A stretch of DNA of 53,546 nucleotides from an uncultured beta proteobacterium (GCA_903960915.1 CAJCCO010000084.1:1-53546); one strand, 5' to 3'. Counted from the first letter of the stretch, positions 9,012 to 19,321 are shown. Notes: generated by a model not told the origin, from the sequence alone. Program-made: numbers and translations.

Positions 9012-9041
9012 GGCCTGTTGCCGACAACACAATGCGTTCAC

Positions 9042-11648
9042 ATGACAAAAGACACCGGACTAAGCGCAGCCGAGGCCGCCAAGCGCCTGCAAGACGACGG
9101 ACCCAACCGCGTACCGGGCGAGTCGCGGCGCAACCTGCGCGCCATCGTGCGCGAGACTTTGCAGGAGCCCATGTTCATGCTGCTGCTGGCAGCCGGGCTG
9201 TTGTATCTGCTGCTGGGTGATTTGCAGGAGGGCCTGATCATGCTGACCCTGGTGCTGGCGGTGCTGGGCCTGACCTTGTTTCAAGCGGGCCGCACCGAAC
9301 GCGCCATGCAGGCTCTGCGCGACCTCAGCAGCCCGCGCGCCCGCGTGCTGCGCGACGGCCAAACTGTGCGCATTGCGGGTGCCGAGGTGGTGCAGGGCGA
9401 TTTGCTGTGGCTGGCTGAAGGCGAGCGCATAGCGGCAGACGCCATGCTGCTCAGCGGCACGGGCCTGCAGGTGGACGAGTCGCTGCTCACGGGGGAGTCG
9501 GTGCCGGTGCGCAAGCTGGCGGGTGCGTCCCTGGCGCGTCCCGGGGGGGAGGACCTGGCCAGCCTGTTTTCTGGCACGCTGGTGGTGCAAGGCCACGGAC
9601 TGGCACGCGTGACGGCCACCGGTGCGCGCAGTGAGATGGGGCGCATTGGCCATGCACTTGAAAGTCTGGTGGAGGAAAGGTCGCCGCTCAAAAAGCAGAC
9701 GGCGCGGTTGGTGCGGCTGCTGGCCTGGATGGCCTTGGGCGGCAGTGTGCTAATGGTGGGGGTGTCTGGCCTGCAACATGGCGACTGGCTGAGTGCGTTG
9801 TTGGCAGGTATTGCGCTGGCCATGGCCTTGCTGCCGCAGGAGTTCACCGTGGTGCTGACCGTGATGCCGGCGCTGGGGGCCTGGCGCTTGTCACAGCACC
9901 GGGTGCTGACCCGGCGCCTGAGCGCCATTGAAACCCTGGGCGCCACCTCGGTGTTGTGCGTGGACAAGACCGGCACGCTGACTGAGAACCGCATGACGGT
10001 GGCGCAACTTTACGTGCCGGATGACGGCTGGCAGTCGCCCGCCTTGGCGCCAGAGGGTTTGTCAGGCCAGCATTTGGCGGTGGACTACGCCAGCTCGCCC
10101 AGCCTGCCCGAGCGGTTTCACACCTTGGTGGAGTACTCCATTCTGGCCAGCGTGGCTGAGCCGTTTGACCCGATGGAGAAAGCCTTTCACCGCCTGGGCC
10201 AACACTTTTTGCAAGACACCGAGCACTTGCACCGCGACTGGACCTTGGAACATGCCTATGGCCTGAGCACCCAGCTGCGCGCCATGTCGCATGTCTGGAC
10301 CGCGCTGGACGAGGCCGCCCACGTGGTGGCGGCCAAGGGCGCGCCCGAGGCCATTGTGGATTTGTGCCACCTGCCGGCTGACGCTGCGGCGCGCGTGGCG
10401 CAGGCGGTAGACCGGATGGCGGCACAGGGCTTGCGGGTGCTGGGCGTGGCGCAAGCCCGTTATGACGGCGCGCACTGGCCCCGCGTGGCGCATGATTTTG
10501 CGTTTGAATTTGTGGGCTTGTTGGGCTTGGCAGACCCCTTGCGCAACGAGGTGGCGCAAGCCGTGAGCGAGTGCCGCACGGCGGGTATTCGGGTGCTCAT
10601 GATCACCGGCGACTACCCGGCCACCGCGCTCACCATCGCGCGCCAGGCTGGGCTGGCGGTGGCCCAGGATGCCTCTTCAGAATCTTCGGCGTCTTCAATG
10701 TCCTCAGTGTCCTCTGTGCTATCGGGTGACACCCTGGGCACGCTGGACGATGCGCAACTGCAGGCCCGCTTGCGCACGGTCTCGGTGTGCGCGCGTATTT
10801 CGCCCGAGCAAAAGCTGCGCATTGTGCAGGCCCTCAAGGCCAATGGCGAGGTGGTGGCCATGACCGGCGACGGCGTCAACGACGCCCCCGCGCTGAAGGC
10901 TGCGCACGTGGGCGTGGCCATGGGCGGGCGCGGCACCGACGTGGCGCGTGAAGCCGCCGCGCTGGTGCTGCTGGAGGATAACTTTGGCGCGCTGGTACAG
11001 GCGGTGCGTTTGGGGCGGCGCATTTTTGACAACCTGCGCAAGTCCATGTCCTACATTTTGGCGGTGCACGTGCCGGTGGCCGGGCTGGCGCTGATGCCGG
11101 TGCTGCTGGGCTGGCCGGTGGTGCTGTTCCCGCTGCATATTGCATTCTTGGAGCTGGTGATTGACCCGGCTTGTTCCATGGTGTTTGAGAACGAGCCGAC
11201 CGAGGCCGATGTGATGCAGCGCCCGCCACGCGACGTCACAGCGCCGTTGTTTGGCGGGCTGACCCTGGGGCTGGCTGTGCTGCAAGGCGTGGGCGTGTTG
11301 GCGGTGGTGTTGGGCGCCTACGCCTGGGCGTTTGCCCATTTGCCCGAGCCGCAGGCGCGCGCCTTTGTATTTAGCACGCTGGTGGTGGGCAACCTGGCGC
11401 TGATTTTTTCTAACCGCTCGGGCCGCGGCGCCTTGTGGCGCTCGCTGCGCGTGCCCAACCGCATCTTGTGGGGGGTGACCGGGCTGACGCTGGGCTTTTT
11501 GGGGCTGGCCCTGTTTGCGCCCTGGCTGGCGCAGTTGTTTTATTTTGGGCCGTTGGCGCCGCAGCACCTGCTGGCGGCGCTGGGGCTGGGGCTGCTCAGT
11601 GTGTTCTGGTTTGAGGCGATCAAATGGCGTCAGCGTCAAGCACGCTGA
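9042..11648 (+). CDS. Cation-transporting P-type ATPase (P2-like, Ca2+/cation)
   Basis: An ATPase of about 868 residues with all P-type landmarks: TGES (150-153) in the actuator domain, helix 4 with [11 protein letters not shown] (a variant of the PEGL motif of Ca2+ pumps), DKTGTLT with phosphorylated D308, TGDYPATA, and [11 protein letters not shown]. The C-terminal helices include [15 protein letters not shown], common in bacterial P2-type pumps. The ion is uncertain: Ca2+, Mn2+ or another cation. The start at 9042 is preferred because homology begins at [16 protein letters not shown]; the 68 residues encoded upstream (from 8838) look non-coding and cover the leader hairpin. A Ser-rich insert (about residues 543-562) lies in the P-domain, made of TCT/TCC/TCA codons in a slippage-prone pattern. 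Its last 29 bases overlap the end of the convergent alr gene. Confidence 0.88.
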   Translation: MTKDTGLSAAEAAKRLQDDGPNRVPGESRRNLRAIVRETLQEPMFMLLLAAGLLYLLLGDLQEGLIMLTLVLAVLGLTLFQAGRTERAMQALRDLSSPRARVLRDGQTVRIAGAEVVQGDLLWLAEGERIAADAMLLSGTGLQVDESLLTGESVPVRKLAGASLARPGGEDLASLFSGTLVVQGHGLARVTATGARSEMGRIGHALESLVEERSPLKKQTARLVRLLAWMALGGSVLMVGVSGLQHGDWLSALLAGIALAMALLPQEFTVVLTVMPALGAWRLSQHRVLTRRLSAIETLGATSVLCVDKTGTLTENRMTVAQLYVPDDGWQSPALAPEGLSGQHLAVDYASSPSLPERFHTLVEYSILASVAEPFDPMEKAFHRLGQHFLQDTEHLHRDWTLEHAYGLSTQLRAMSHVWTALDEAAHVVAAKGAPEAIVDLCHLPADAAARVAQAVDRMAAQGLRVLGVAQARYDGAHWPRVAHDFAFEFVGLLGLADPLRNEVAQAVSECRTAGIRVLMITGDYPATALTIARQAGLAVAQDASSESSASSMSSVSSVLSGDTLGTLDDAQLQARLRTVSVCARISPEQKLRIVQALKANGEVVAMTGDGVNDAPALKAAHVGVAMGGRGTDVAREAAALVLLEDNFGALVQAVRLGRRIFDNLRKSMSYILAVHVPVAGLALMPVLLGWPVVLFPLHIAFLELVIDPACSMVFENEPTEADVMQRPPRDVTAPLFGGLTLGLAVLQGVGVLAVVLGAYAWAFAHLPEPQARAFVFSTLVVGNLALIFSNRSGRGALWRSLRVPNRILWGVTGLTLGFLGLALFAPWLAQLFYFGPLAPQHLLAALGLGLLSVFWFEAIKWRQRQAR

Positions 11649-12768
11649 CCGGCACGCGCTGCGCCAGCGCGCACATCAGCTCATAGCCTATCGTGCCGGC
11701 GGCCTGCGCTACGTCGTCAATGGACAGCACGGCGCCATTGCTGGCGCGCCCCCACAAGGTGACCTCGCTGCCAAAACCGGCGCCCACGCCAGTGTCGAGC
11801 AGGGGCTGCAGATCAACCGTGAGCATGTCCATGCTGACGCGTCCCACGGTACGGGTGCGCACGCCGTTCACCAGCACCGGGGTGCCGGTGGGGCACACGC
11901 GCCCATAGCCGTCGGCATAGCCGCAGGCCACCACGCCGATGCGCATGGGTTTGTCGGCTACAAAGCTGGAGCCATAGCCCACGCTGCTGCCCGCCACCAG
12001 GTCTTGGGTGCCGATGATCTTGGCGCTGAGCGTCATGGCCGGCGCCAGGCCCCAGTCGGCGGCGTTGTGCTGAGGAAAATCGGGCGAGCTGCCATACACG
12101 GCAATGCCGGGGCGCACCCAGTCCGACTCCACGCGGCTGGGGTCGGCACTGTCCGCCTCGGTGGCGGTGGCGCTAAAGCGCAGCGTGGTGGCGCTGTTGC
12201 TCACGGTGCGTTCACCGGGCAGGTCGCGCGTGACCCGCTCAAACACCGCCAACTGGTGGGCAATGCCGAGGGCGCCGTCGGCGTCGCCGAAGTGGGTCAT
12301 CAAAGAAATTTCGTCCACTTGCGGCAAGGCGTTCAGGCGCGTCCAGGCCGCGCGGTAACGCTCGGGCGTGAAACCCAGGCGGTTCATGCCCGAGTTCATT
12401 TTCAAAAACACCCGGTGCGGCAGGTTGGTCTTGTGGGTGGCCAGCATGTCGATCTGCTCCTCGCAGTGCACCGTATGCCACAAGTCCAAGCGCGAGCACA
12501 GTTCGAGGTCGCGCAATTCAAACACGCCTTCTAATAGCAGCACGGGGCCACGCCAACCCAGGGCGCGCACACGCTGCGCCTCCTCCAGGTCGAGCAGGGC
12601 AAAGCCGTCGGCGCCGCGCAGGCCTTCAAAGGCGCGCTCAATGCCGTGCCCGTAAGCATTGGCTTTGACGATGGCCCAAACCCTTGCGTCAGGGGCGGCC
12701 TGGCGCATGCGTGCCAAGTTGTGGCGCAGGGCGTCGGTGTGGATGGTGGCGCTGATGGGACGGGGCAT
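11620..12768 (-). CDS. alr: Alanine racemase
   Basis: A 382-residue PLP enzyme interconverting L- and D-alanine for peptidoglycan. The PLP lysine is K35 in VKANAYGHG, and the second catalytic base is Y265 in SVGYGSSF. The C-terminal beta domain includes [11 protein letters not shown] and [11 protein letters not shown]. The start at 12768 (MPRPISATI) matches the family; the reading frame is open further upstream, but that extension has no family resemblance and would fill the promoter region. It is convergent with the P-type ATPase gene (29-base overlap of 3' ends) and divergent from lplT. Whether it is the biosynthetic (alr) or catabolic (dadX) type is not decided by sequence; no dadA is nearby, which favours alr. 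Confidence 0.93.
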   Translation of the reverse strand: MPRPISATIHTDALRHNLARMRQAAPDARVWAIVKANAYGHGIERAFEGLRGADGFALLDLEEAQRVRALGWRGPVLLLEGVFELRDLELCSRLDLWHTVHCEEQIDMLATHKTNLPHRVFLKMNSGMNRLGFTPERYRAAWTRLNALPQVDEISLMTHFGDADGALGIAHQLAVFERVTRDLPGERTVSNSATTLRFSATATEADSADPSRVESDWVRPGIAVYGSSPDFPQHNAADWGLAPAMTLSAKIIGTQDLVAGSSVGYGSSFVADKPMRIGVVACGYADGYGRVCPTGTPVLVNGVRTRTVGRVSMDMLTVDLQPLLDTGVGAGFGSEVTLWGRASNGAVLSIDDVAQAAGTIGYELMCALAQRVPVSVLDADAI

Positions 12769-12913
12769 GGTGGATAGACCGAAGGAAGTTGGCTTTGGGG
12801 GTGCTGCAGATGGCCAGATTCTGACACCGAGCGACCGTGCTATAACCCGGTACCGTTTAATCCAAACCTCATTTAAAACCCGTGTCAGTGCCACACATGC
12901 CCATCTGTAGACA

Positions 12914-14197
12914 ATGAAACGCGGCTTTTTTACCATCATGTCAGCGCAGTTCTTCAGCTCGCTGGCAGACAACGCTCTCTTTGTGACGGCGGTTCAACTG
13001 CTCAGAGGCGCCAAGGCGCCCGAGTGGCAGCAGGCCGCATTGGTGCCCATGTTTGCGTTGTTTTATGTGGTGCTGGCCCCCTTTGTGGGCGCCTTTGCCG
13101 ACTCCATGCCCAAGGGCCGGGTCATGCTGATCAGTAACTTCATCAAGATTGCCGGCTGCCTGCTGATGTTGTTTGGCACCCACCCCCTGCTGGCCTATGC
13201 CGTGGTGGGCCTGGGTGCGGCGGCTTATTCACCGGCCAAATACGGCATCCTGACGGAGCTGCTGCCGGCCTCGCAACTGGTCAAGGCCAACGGCTGGATT
13301 GAGGGCCTGACGATTGCCTCCATCATTCTGGGCGTGCTGTTGGGCGGCCAATTGGTGGGGCCAATTCTCTCTTCCATGCTGCTGTCCCTGGACTTTCCCC
13401 TGATTGCCACCAGCGTGGACACGGCGCCTGAGGCCGCCATCAGTGTGCTGATTTTTGTCTACCTGCTGGCCACCTGGTTCAACACCTCCATTCCCCTGAC
13501 GGGCGTGGACATGCGTCCCATGCCGCAACGCCTGACCGCCTTGTTGCCCGACTTCTGGCATTGCAACAAGCGCCTGTGGGCCGACAAGCTGGGGCAGATT
13601 TCCCTCGCCTCCACCACGCTCATCTGGGGCGTGGCCGGCAATTTGCGTTTCATTGTGTTGGCCTGGGCGGCAGCGGCGCTGGGCTATTCGGTGACCCAAG
13701 CCTCGGCCCTGCAAGGCGTGGTGGCCATTGGCATGGCCGCAGGTGCGGTGGTGGCCTCCATGCGCATGCGGCTGGAAGACGGCCCGCGCGTCATCACGCT
13801 GGGCATTGGCATGGGCATTTTGATTATTTTGCTGATCTTTATTGACAACGTCTGGCTGGCCGCACCGTTTCTGATTTTGCTGGGCGCCCTGGGCGGCTTT
13901 TTGGTGGTGCCCATGAACGCCTTGCTGCAACACCGCGGCCACAACCTGATGGGCGCTGGGCGTTCCATTGCGGTGCAAAACTTCAACGAGCAGGCCTGCA
14001 TTCTGGTGCTGGGCGCGGCCTACAGTTTCTCGACCGGCATGGGCTTGCCCACCTTTGGCGCCATTACCGCGTTTGGTTTGGTGATTGCCGGTTTCATGTG
14101 GCTCATCAAACGCTGGCACGCGAGCAACCTGGTGGCGCACCGCGCTGAGGTGGAGCACCTGATGGACATTGCCCGCAACGACAACCTGCACGGTTGA
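12914..14197 (+). CDS. lplT: Lysophospholipid transporter LplT
   Basis: A 427-residue MFS-fold inner-membrane flippase that brings lysophospholipids to the cytoplasmic face for re-acylation. The opening [20 protein letters not shown], the segment [16 protein letters not shown] and the [16 protein letters not shown] block are characteristic of LplT. In enterobacteria lplT is followed by the acyltransferase gene aas; here a DMT permease follows and no acyltransferase is present, so the partner enzyme must be elsewhere. It shares a 145-base divergent spacer with alr. Confidence 0.93.
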   Translation: MKRGFFTIMSAQFFSSLADNALFVTAVQLLRGAKAPEWQQAALVPMFALFYVVLAPFVGAFADSMPKGRVMLISNFIKIAGCLLMLFGTHPLLAYAVVGLGAAAYSPAKYGILTELLPASQLVKANGWIEGLTIASIILGVLLGGQLVGPILSSMLLSLDFPLIATSVDTAPEAAISVLIFVYLLATWFNTSIPLTGVDMRPMPQRLTALLPDFWHCNKRLWADKLGQISLASTTLIWGVAGNLRFIVLAWAAAALGYSVTQASALQGVVAIGMAAGAVVASMRMRLEDGPRVITLGIGMGILIILLIFIDNVWLAAPFLILLGALGGFLVVPMNALLQHRGHNLMGAGRSIAVQNFNEQACILVLGAAYSFSTGMGLPTFGAITAFGLVIAGFMWLIKRWHASNLVAHRAEVEHLMDIARNDNLHG

Positions 14198-15075
14198 TGC
14201 CGCCGTTTCTGCTCGCGCCTGCGGCGCTGATGGTCAATGCCCTGGTGTTTGGCCTGTCGTGGTGGCCGTTTCGCCAACTGCAGGCGCTCGGTCTGCACCC
14301 CATGTGGACCACCTCCCTGACCTACCTGCTGGTGATTGTGGTGTTGGTGCTGCACCAGCCCAATGGCTGGCGTGGTTTCTTCAAGCACCCGGGCCTGCTG
14401 TTGCTGATGGTGGCCGCCGGCATGGCCAATGTGGGCTTCAACTGGGCTGTGACCGTGGGCGATGTGGTGCGCGCCATTCTGCTGTTCTACCTGATGCCGG
14501 CCTGGGCCGTGTTGCTGGCCTGGCCGGTGTTGGCCGAGAAACCTTCGGCCGGCTCGCTGTTTCGGCTGGCGCTGGCCTTGGTGGGCGTGGTGGTGGTGCT
14601 TAAAACGCCGGGCTCGGTGTGGCCGGTGCCGTCCAGTGCGGCCGATTGGCTGGCCCTGATGGGCGGTTTTTGCTTTGCCCTCACCAACGTCATGTTGCGC
14701 AAACTACAAGACGTGAGCGGCAGTGCCCGCATGTTGGCCATGTTTGGCGGCGGCGCCCTGATGTCCACCAGCGCCGCGCTGCTGGGCATGAATCTGGGCG
14801 TGGTCAGTGCCCCACCGCCTCTGGCCTTGCCCTGGGTGCTGGGCGTGCTGGCCATGAGCGCGGTCTGGCTGCTCGCCAACTTCGCCTTGCAATACGGCGC
14901 CAGCCGCCTGTCCTCCAGCACCACCTGCATCATCATGCTGTCCGAAGTGGTGTTCGCCACCGTCTCCTCCGTGCTGATGGGCGCCGGCACCTTGACCCTG
15001 AACACGCTGCTGGGCGGCGCCTTGATCTTGCTGGCCTCACTGCTGGCGGTTCTGAGTTTTGGCAAGCGCCGCTGA
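14197..15075 (+). CDS. EamA/DMT-family membrane transporter
   Basis: A 292-residue protein with about ten membrane segments in two homologous halves, as in EamA (drug/metabolite transporter) permeases. The substrate is unknown; relatives export amino acids or metabolites. The ATG overlaps the lplT stop by one base (TGATG), indicating coupled translation. A TTG codon just upstream could be read as a start, but ATG is the better choice. The last membrane block (LSSSTTCIIMLSEVVFATVS) is typical of the second EamA repeat. Confidence 0.85.
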   Translation: MPPFLLAPAALMVNALVFGLSWWPFRQLQALGLHPMWTTSLTYLLVIVVLVLHQPNGWRGFFKHPGLLLLMVAAGMANVGFNWAVTVGDVVRAILLFYLMPAWAVLLAWPVLAEKPSAGSLFRLALALVGVVVVLKTPGSVWPVPSSAADWLALMGGFCFALTNVMLRKLQDVSGSARMLAMFGGGALMSTSAALLGMNLGVVSAPPPLALPWVLGVLAMSAVWLLANFALQYGASRLSSSTTCIIMLSEVVFATVSSVLMGAGTLTLNTLLGGALILLASLLAVLSFGKRR

Positions 15076-15164
15076 TCGAGGGTAAACGCCGACCTGCAGG
15101 CAAAGCCGGCGAGCTGCATAATGCCCAGCAGCCCGAAACTGCACTTAACCATCTGCTTTTAAAC

Positions 15165-16331
15165 ATGCCCAACGCGCTGCCACTGGCCGTTCCCTACCGC
15201 GACCGCAAGCGCTATGCGTGGTTGTTTTCGCTGGTTATACCCGCCACCGTGTTGATTGGCCCGGCCTTGATGCTGACCACCGGCAACCCCTGGGCCTTGT
15301 GGATACCGGTTGTTTTCTTCTACAGCGTGGTGCCCTTGCTGGATTTCTTCATGGGCGAAGACCAAAGCAACCCACCAGAGGCGGCGGTGCCGGCTTTGGA
15401 CGCAGACCCTTATTACCGCTGGATCACCTACTTGCTGGCACCGGTCCTGTGGGCGGCGTTTATTTACAGTGCCTGGTTTGTCATTCGAACCGATTTGCCT
15501 TGGTTTGGCACCCTGGCCATGGTGTTGACCAGTGGGTCTGTGGGCGGCTTTTGTATCAACTTGGGCCATGAGCTGGGGCATAAAAATACGCGGCTGGAGC
15601 GCTGGCTCGCCAAAATCGTGCTTGCCCCTACGGGCTATGGGCATTTTTATATTGAGCACAACCGGGGCCACCACCGTGATGCGGCCACCCCGCTGGATCC
15701 GGCGTCTTCCCGCATGGGCGAGTCCATCTACCGCTTTATGCTTCGTGAAATGCCGGGTGCCTGGTGGCGCGCCTGGGACCTGGAAAAAACCCGTCTGCAA
15801 AAAAGCGGTTTGCCGGTTTTTTCATGGCACAACGAAATTTTGCAACCCGCGGTGCTGACCCTGCTGCTGTGGTCTACCTTGACGGTGTGGCTGGGCGTGC
15901 AGGTCTTGCCTTTTTTGCTGATTGTCTCGTTTTGGTCTAACTTTCAGCTCACCTCGGCCAACTACATTGAGCACTACGGCTTGCTGCGCAAGCAGCGGGC
16001 GCCGGGCAAATATGAGGCCTGCCAGCCGCACCATTCCTGGAACAGCAACCACATCTTTACCAACTGGATTTTGTTCCACTTGCAGCGCCACTCGGACCAC
16101 CATGCCCACCCCCTGCGGCGCTACCAGTCGCTGCGACATTTTGATAATTTGCCCACCTTGCCCAATGGCTACTTTGGCATGTTTTTCGTGGCCTATGTGC
16201 CGCCTTTGTGGTGGGCGGTCATGGACCATCGTTTACTAGCCTTCGCCGGGCGCCATACCTCAGGCCTCAATATCGACCCCAAGCGCCGGGCGGCCCTGGT
16301 GGCGCGCTACGGGCTGATCGACAACGGCTAA
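15165..16331 (+). CDS. alkB: Alkane 1-monooxygenase (AlkB-type diiron hydroxylase)
   Basis: A 388-residue integral-membrane diiron enzyme that hydroxylates terminal carbons of alkanes or related substrates. The conserved histidine clusters are all present: HELGH (H135, H139), EHNRGHH (H165, H169, H170), NYIEHYG (H270) and LQRHSDHH (H309, H312, H313). Membrane helices at the N-terminus and around residues 85-130 and 225-260 fit the family. No rubredoxin or rubredoxin reductase gene is adjacent, so electrons must come from proteins encoded elsewhere. The reading frame is open well before the ATG at 15165, but this overlaps the DMT gene in another frame and is not coding. The 89-base spacer to the DMT gene may hold its promoter. 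Confidence 0.93.
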   Translation: MPNALPLAVPYRDRKRYAWLFSLVIPATVLIGPALMLTTGNPWALWIPVVFFYSVVPLLDFFMGEDQSNPPEAAVPALDADPYYRWITYLLAPVLWAAFIYSAWFVIRTDLPWFGTLAMVLTSGSVGGFCINLGHELGHKNTRLERWLAKIVLAPTGYGHFYIEHNRGHHRDAATPLDPASSRMGESIYRFMLREMPGAWWRAWDLEKTRLQKSGLPVFSWHNEILQPAVLTLLLWSTLTVWLGVQVLPFLLIVSFWSNFQLTSANYIEHYGLLRKQRAPGKYEACQPHHSWNSNHIFTNWILFHLQRHSDHHAHPLRRYQSLRHFDNLPTLPNGYFGMFFVAYVPPLWWAVMDHRLLAFAGRHTSGLNIDPKRRAALVARYGLIDNG

Positions 16332-16400
16332 CGGACGCGTAACTACGTGTAACCAGCGAGTAAGCCGGCGTGCGGTTTTTAATTTTTCCTGGAGCCTTCT

Positions 16401-16886
16401 ATGCCCACTGTCTACGATTTTGAAGCCCTGCAAATTGACGGCCAACCGGTGGCCTTGAGCCAGTTCAAGGGCCGCGTGCTGCTGATCGTCAACACCGCCA
16501 GCGCCTGCGGTTTCACCCCGCAATTTGCCGGGCTGGAGGCTTTGCACAAAAGCTATGGCGACAAGGGCCTGGTGGTGCTGGGTTTTCCGTGCAACCAGTT
16601 TGGCGCGCAAGACAAGGGCAGCAATGACGAGATTGCCTCGTTTTGCCAGCGCAACTACGGCGTGAGTTTTCCGATGATGGCCAAGGTAGAGGTGAACGGC
16701 GCCAAGGCCCACCCGCTGTACCAGTGGTTGTGCGAGCAGGCGCCCGGTGTGCTGGGCACCAAGGCCATCAAGTGGAACTTCACCAAGTTTCTGGTGGGCA
16801 AAGACGGCCAGGTGCTCAAGCGCTACGCGCCTACCGACAAACCGGCCAGTCTGGACAAAGACATTCTGGCGGCGCTGGCGGCCTGA
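16401..16886 (+). CDS. Glutathione peroxidase family protein
   Basis: A 161-residue thioredoxin-fold peroxidase reducing H2O2 or lipid hydroperoxides with thiols. The peroxidatic cysteine is C36 in NTASACGFT; Q66 in GFPCNQFG and the KWNFTKFLV tryptophan/asparagine complete the active site. C64 in the same loop may help resolve the oxidised state. It is a cysteine, not selenocysteine, form and has no signal peptide, so it is cytoplasmic. A good ribosome site (GGAG) lies before the ATG. A role in protecting lipids near AlkB is possible but only inferred from position. Confidence 0.92.
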   Translation: MPTVYDFEALQIDGQPVALSQFKGRVLLIVNTASACGFTPQFAGLEALHKSYGDKGLVVLGFPCNQFGAQDKGSNDEIASFCQRNYGVSFPMMAKVEVNGAKAHPLYQWLCEQAPGVLGTKAIKWNFTKFLVGKDGQVLKRYAPTDKPASLDKDILAALAA

Positions 16887-16894
16887 AGCTTTTG

Positions 16895-16918
16895 AAGTCT
16901 TGAGGTCTTGAGGTCTTG
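16895..16918. repeat. Three tandem 8-bp repeats between convergent genes
   Basis: AAGTCTTG is followed by two exact copies of AGGTCTTG in the 37-base gap between the convergent glutathione peroxidase and DAHP synthase genes. It is a short slippage-type repeat with no visible coding or terminator role. Confidence 0.7.
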
Positions 16919-16923
16919 AACCC

Positions 16924-17991
16924 CTAAGTTCGCGCTGCCCGCGCCACCCGCAAAGCCGCTGCCGCTTCGCGCAGGCTGGCGGCGGTGGTGTCCCAGCCCA
17001 TGCAGGCGTCGGTAATCGACACACCGTAGCGCAGGTCTTCGCGGCGGCCCAGTTTTTGGTTGCCTTCAAACAGGTTGGACTCCAGCATCACGCCCTTGAG
17101 CGCCCGGTTGCCATCGACCAACTGGTGCACCACGTCTTTCAGCACCAGCGCCTGCAGGGCGTGGTTTTTACGCGAGTTGCCATGGCTGCAATCCACCACG
17201 ATGTTGGGCGGCAAGTGCGCCGTCTTCAGGGCTGTTTCAGCCTGGGCCACGGAGACCGAGTCGTAGTTGGGCACGTCGCCGCCGCGCAAAATAAGGTGGC
17301 CCCAGGCGTTACCCCGGGTTTGCGTAACCGCCACCTGACCGGTGCCGTTGATGCCCAGAAAAGCGTGTGGTTTAGCCGATGAGAGCATGGCGTTGATGGC
17401 GACTTCCAGGTCGCCATCGGTGCCGTTCTTGAAGCCCACGGGGCTGGACAGGCCACTGGCCATTTCTCGGTGCGTCTGGCTTTCTGTGGTGCGCGCGCCA
17501 ATGGCGCTCCAGGCGATCAGGTCGCCTAGGTACTGTGGCGTGATCGGGTCCAGCGCCTCGGTGCCGCAGGGCAGCCCCATTTCGTTGATGGCAATGAGCA
17601 GGCGCCGGGCAATGGCCAGGCCTTCTTCAATGTGGAACGAGTCGTCCATGCGCGGGTCGTTAACCAGCCCTTTCCAGCCCACTGTGGTGCGGGGCTTCTC
17701 AAAGTACACCCGCATCACCAGGAACAGTTGGTCGGCCACCTCGGCGCGCAGGGCGTGCAGGCGATGCGCGTAGTCCATGGCGGCGTCAACGTCGTGAATG
17801 GAGCACGGCCCCACCACCACCAGCAGGCGCGGGTCGCTGCCGTCCAAAATGCGGGTTAGGGTCTGGCGGGCGCTGCCAACGGTTTGCGTGACGGCCGCGC
17901 TGGCGGGAATGTCTTCATGCAGCTGGGCGGGCGACAGCAGCGGTTGCTGCGACACCACGTTCAGGTTTTCAAGGGTGCCGGGAAAACTCAT
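16924..17991 (-). CDS. aroG: 3-deoxy-7-phosphoheptulonate (DAHP) synthase, class I
   Basis: A 355-residue enzyme joining PEP and erythrose 4-phosphate in the first step of aromatic amino acid synthesis. Family motifs: VVGPCSIHD (metal-binding cysteine), FLVMRVYFEKPRTTVGWKG, GARTTESQTHREMASGLS, GFKNGTDG, DCSHGNS and SITDACMGWD. Its length matches E. coli AroG/AroF/AroH (about 350). Which amino acid inhibits it cannot be read from sequence with confidence. It lies 82 bases downstream of glcF on the same strand and may be co-transcribed, but there is no functional link. Confidence 0.93.
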   Translation of the reverse strand: MSFPGTLENLNVVSQQPLLSPAQLHEDIPASAAVTQTVGSARQTLTRILDGSDPRLLVVVGPCSIHDVDAAMDYAHRLHALRAEVADQLFLVMRVYFEKPRTTVGWKGLVNDPRMDDSFHIEEGLAIARRLLIAINEMGLPCGTEALDPITPQYLGDLIAWSAIGARTTESQTHREMASGLSSPVGFKNGTDGDLEVAINAMLSSAKPHAFLGINGTGQVAVTQTRGNAWGHLILRGGDVPNYDSVSVAQAETALKTAHLPPNIVVDCSHGNSRKNHALQALVLKDVVHQLVDGNRALKGVMLESNLFEGNQKLGRREDLRYGVSITDACMGWDTTAASLREAAAALRVARAART

Positions 17992-18073
17992 GACAGCAAG
18001 TACTCATAAAAATTAATAAAAACAGGCGGTCAGCTTTTCAGGGCTGGGGCCTTTCGCTATCAATTTTAGAGCT

Positions 18074-19321
18074 TCAGGCAGACCGCGACAGTGCCTCGTC
18101 CAGCAGCTCCACCCAGTGGCGCACCGGCGTGGCCGTGCCGCTTTGCAAGTGGGTGATGCAGCCAATGTTGGCAGACACGATGGTGTCAGGTTTCTCGGCA
18201 CCAAAGGTGTTGTTGAGGTGGCCTAGCTTGCGGTCGCGCAATTGGTAGGACAAATCTGGGTTCAACACCGAATAAGTTCCGGCCGAGCCACAGCACAAAT
18301 GTGCCTCGCAGCTGTTGAGTTTGATGTCAAAGCCCAGGGCGCTCAGGTGCGTCTCCACCTGGCCGCTCAGCTGCTGGCCGTGTTGCAGGGTGCAGGGCGG
18401 ATGAAAGACGATGCGGCCGGCTTTGGCCCGCACCTGCTCGCCCAGGGTTTGCGCCAGTTCGGGCAGCCATTCGCTCAGGTCGCGGGTCAACGCGCTGACG
18501 CGTGCCGCCCGCTCGGCGTAGACCGGGTCGTCTTGCAGAATGTGGCCGTATTCCTTAACCGTCACGCCGCAGCCCGAGGCGTTCATGAGAATGGCTTCCA
18601 CGCCTGCCGTGCCCTCAATGTAGGGCCACCAGGCGTCAATATTGGCGCGCATTTCGGCACGTCCACCGTCCTGGTCGTTGAGGTGAAACTTGACGGCGCC
18701 GCAGCAACCGGCTTTGCGCGCCAGAACGGTTTGCACGCCGGCGGCGTCCAGCACACGCGCGGTGGCACGGTTGATGTTGGGGCTCATGGCGGGTTGCACG
18801 CAGCCGGCCAGCATCAGCACGCGCCGCCCGTGCGTGCGGGTGGGCCAGGCCCCCGCGTCTTGCGGCGCCGGCACTTTGTTTTTCAGGGCGCTGGGCAGCA
18901 GCGGGCGCACCAACTGGCCCAGCTTCATGGCCGGGGTAAACAGCGGGGAGGGCAGGCCTTCTTTCAAGGCCCAGCGCAGCGCGCGTTCACCGACGGGGCG
19001 TTCTACCTTGGCGTCCACCAGCTTGCGGCCAATGTCGAGCAAATGGCCGTAGTCCACGCCCGAAGGGCAGGTGGTTTCACAGTTACGGCAGGTCAGGCAG
19101 CGGTCCAGGTGCAGCTGGGTTTTGCGTGTGGGGGTAACGCCTTCGAGCACCTGCTTCATCAGGTAGATGCGACCGCGTGGGCCGTCGAGCTCGTCACCGA
19201 GCAGCTGGTAGGTGGGGCAGGTGGCGGTGCAAAACCCGCAGTGCACGCATTTGCGCATAATAGCCTCGGCGGCCTGGCCGTCGGCGGTGTGCTGGTATTC
19301 GGGGGCAAGCTGGGTTTGCAT
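18074..19321 (-). CDS. glcF: Glycolate oxidase iron-sulfur subunit GlcF
   Basis: A 415-residue subunit passing electrons from glycolate oxidation to the membrane. Two 4Fe-4S motifs are clear: C25/C28/C31/C35 and C75/C78/C81/C85, each in CxxCxxCxxxCP form. Two CCG domains follow, with AGCCGAVKFHL and HLCCGSAG. The start at 19321 (MQTQLAP) gives the usual length and a 13-base gap after glcE. In E. coli the order is glcD-glcE-glcF; here E and F are paired but D is missing from the neighbourhood. Confidence 0.93.
   Translation of the reverse strand: MQTQLAPEYQHTADGQAAEAIMRKCVHCGFCTATCPTYQLLGDELDGPRGRIYLMKQVLEGVTPTRKTQLHLDRCLTCRNCETTCPSGVDYGHLLDIGRKLVDAKVERPVGERALRWALKEGLPSPLFTPAMKLGQLVRPLLPSALKNKVPAPQDAGAWPTRTHGRRVLMLAGCVQPAMSPNINRATARVLDAAGVQTVLARKAGCCGAVKFHLNDQDGGRAEMRANIDAWWPYIEGTAGVEAILMNASGCGVTVKEYGHILQDDPVYAERAARVSALTRDLSEWLPELAQTLGEQVRAKAGRIVFHPPCTLQHGQQLSGQVETHLSALGFDIKLNSCEAHLCCGSAGTYSVLNPDLSYQLRDRKLGHLNNTFGAEKPDTIVSANIGCITHLQSGTATPVRHWVELLDEALSRSA

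Noticed and set aside
8838..9041. 68-codon N-terminal extension of the P2-like ATPase
   Set aside because: Not family-like; coincides with leader inverted repeats; no ribosome site at 8838.
14619..15164. Upstream extension of the alkB frame
   Set aside because: Lies inside the DMT gene in another frame and has no AlkB-like sequence; alkB begins at 15165.
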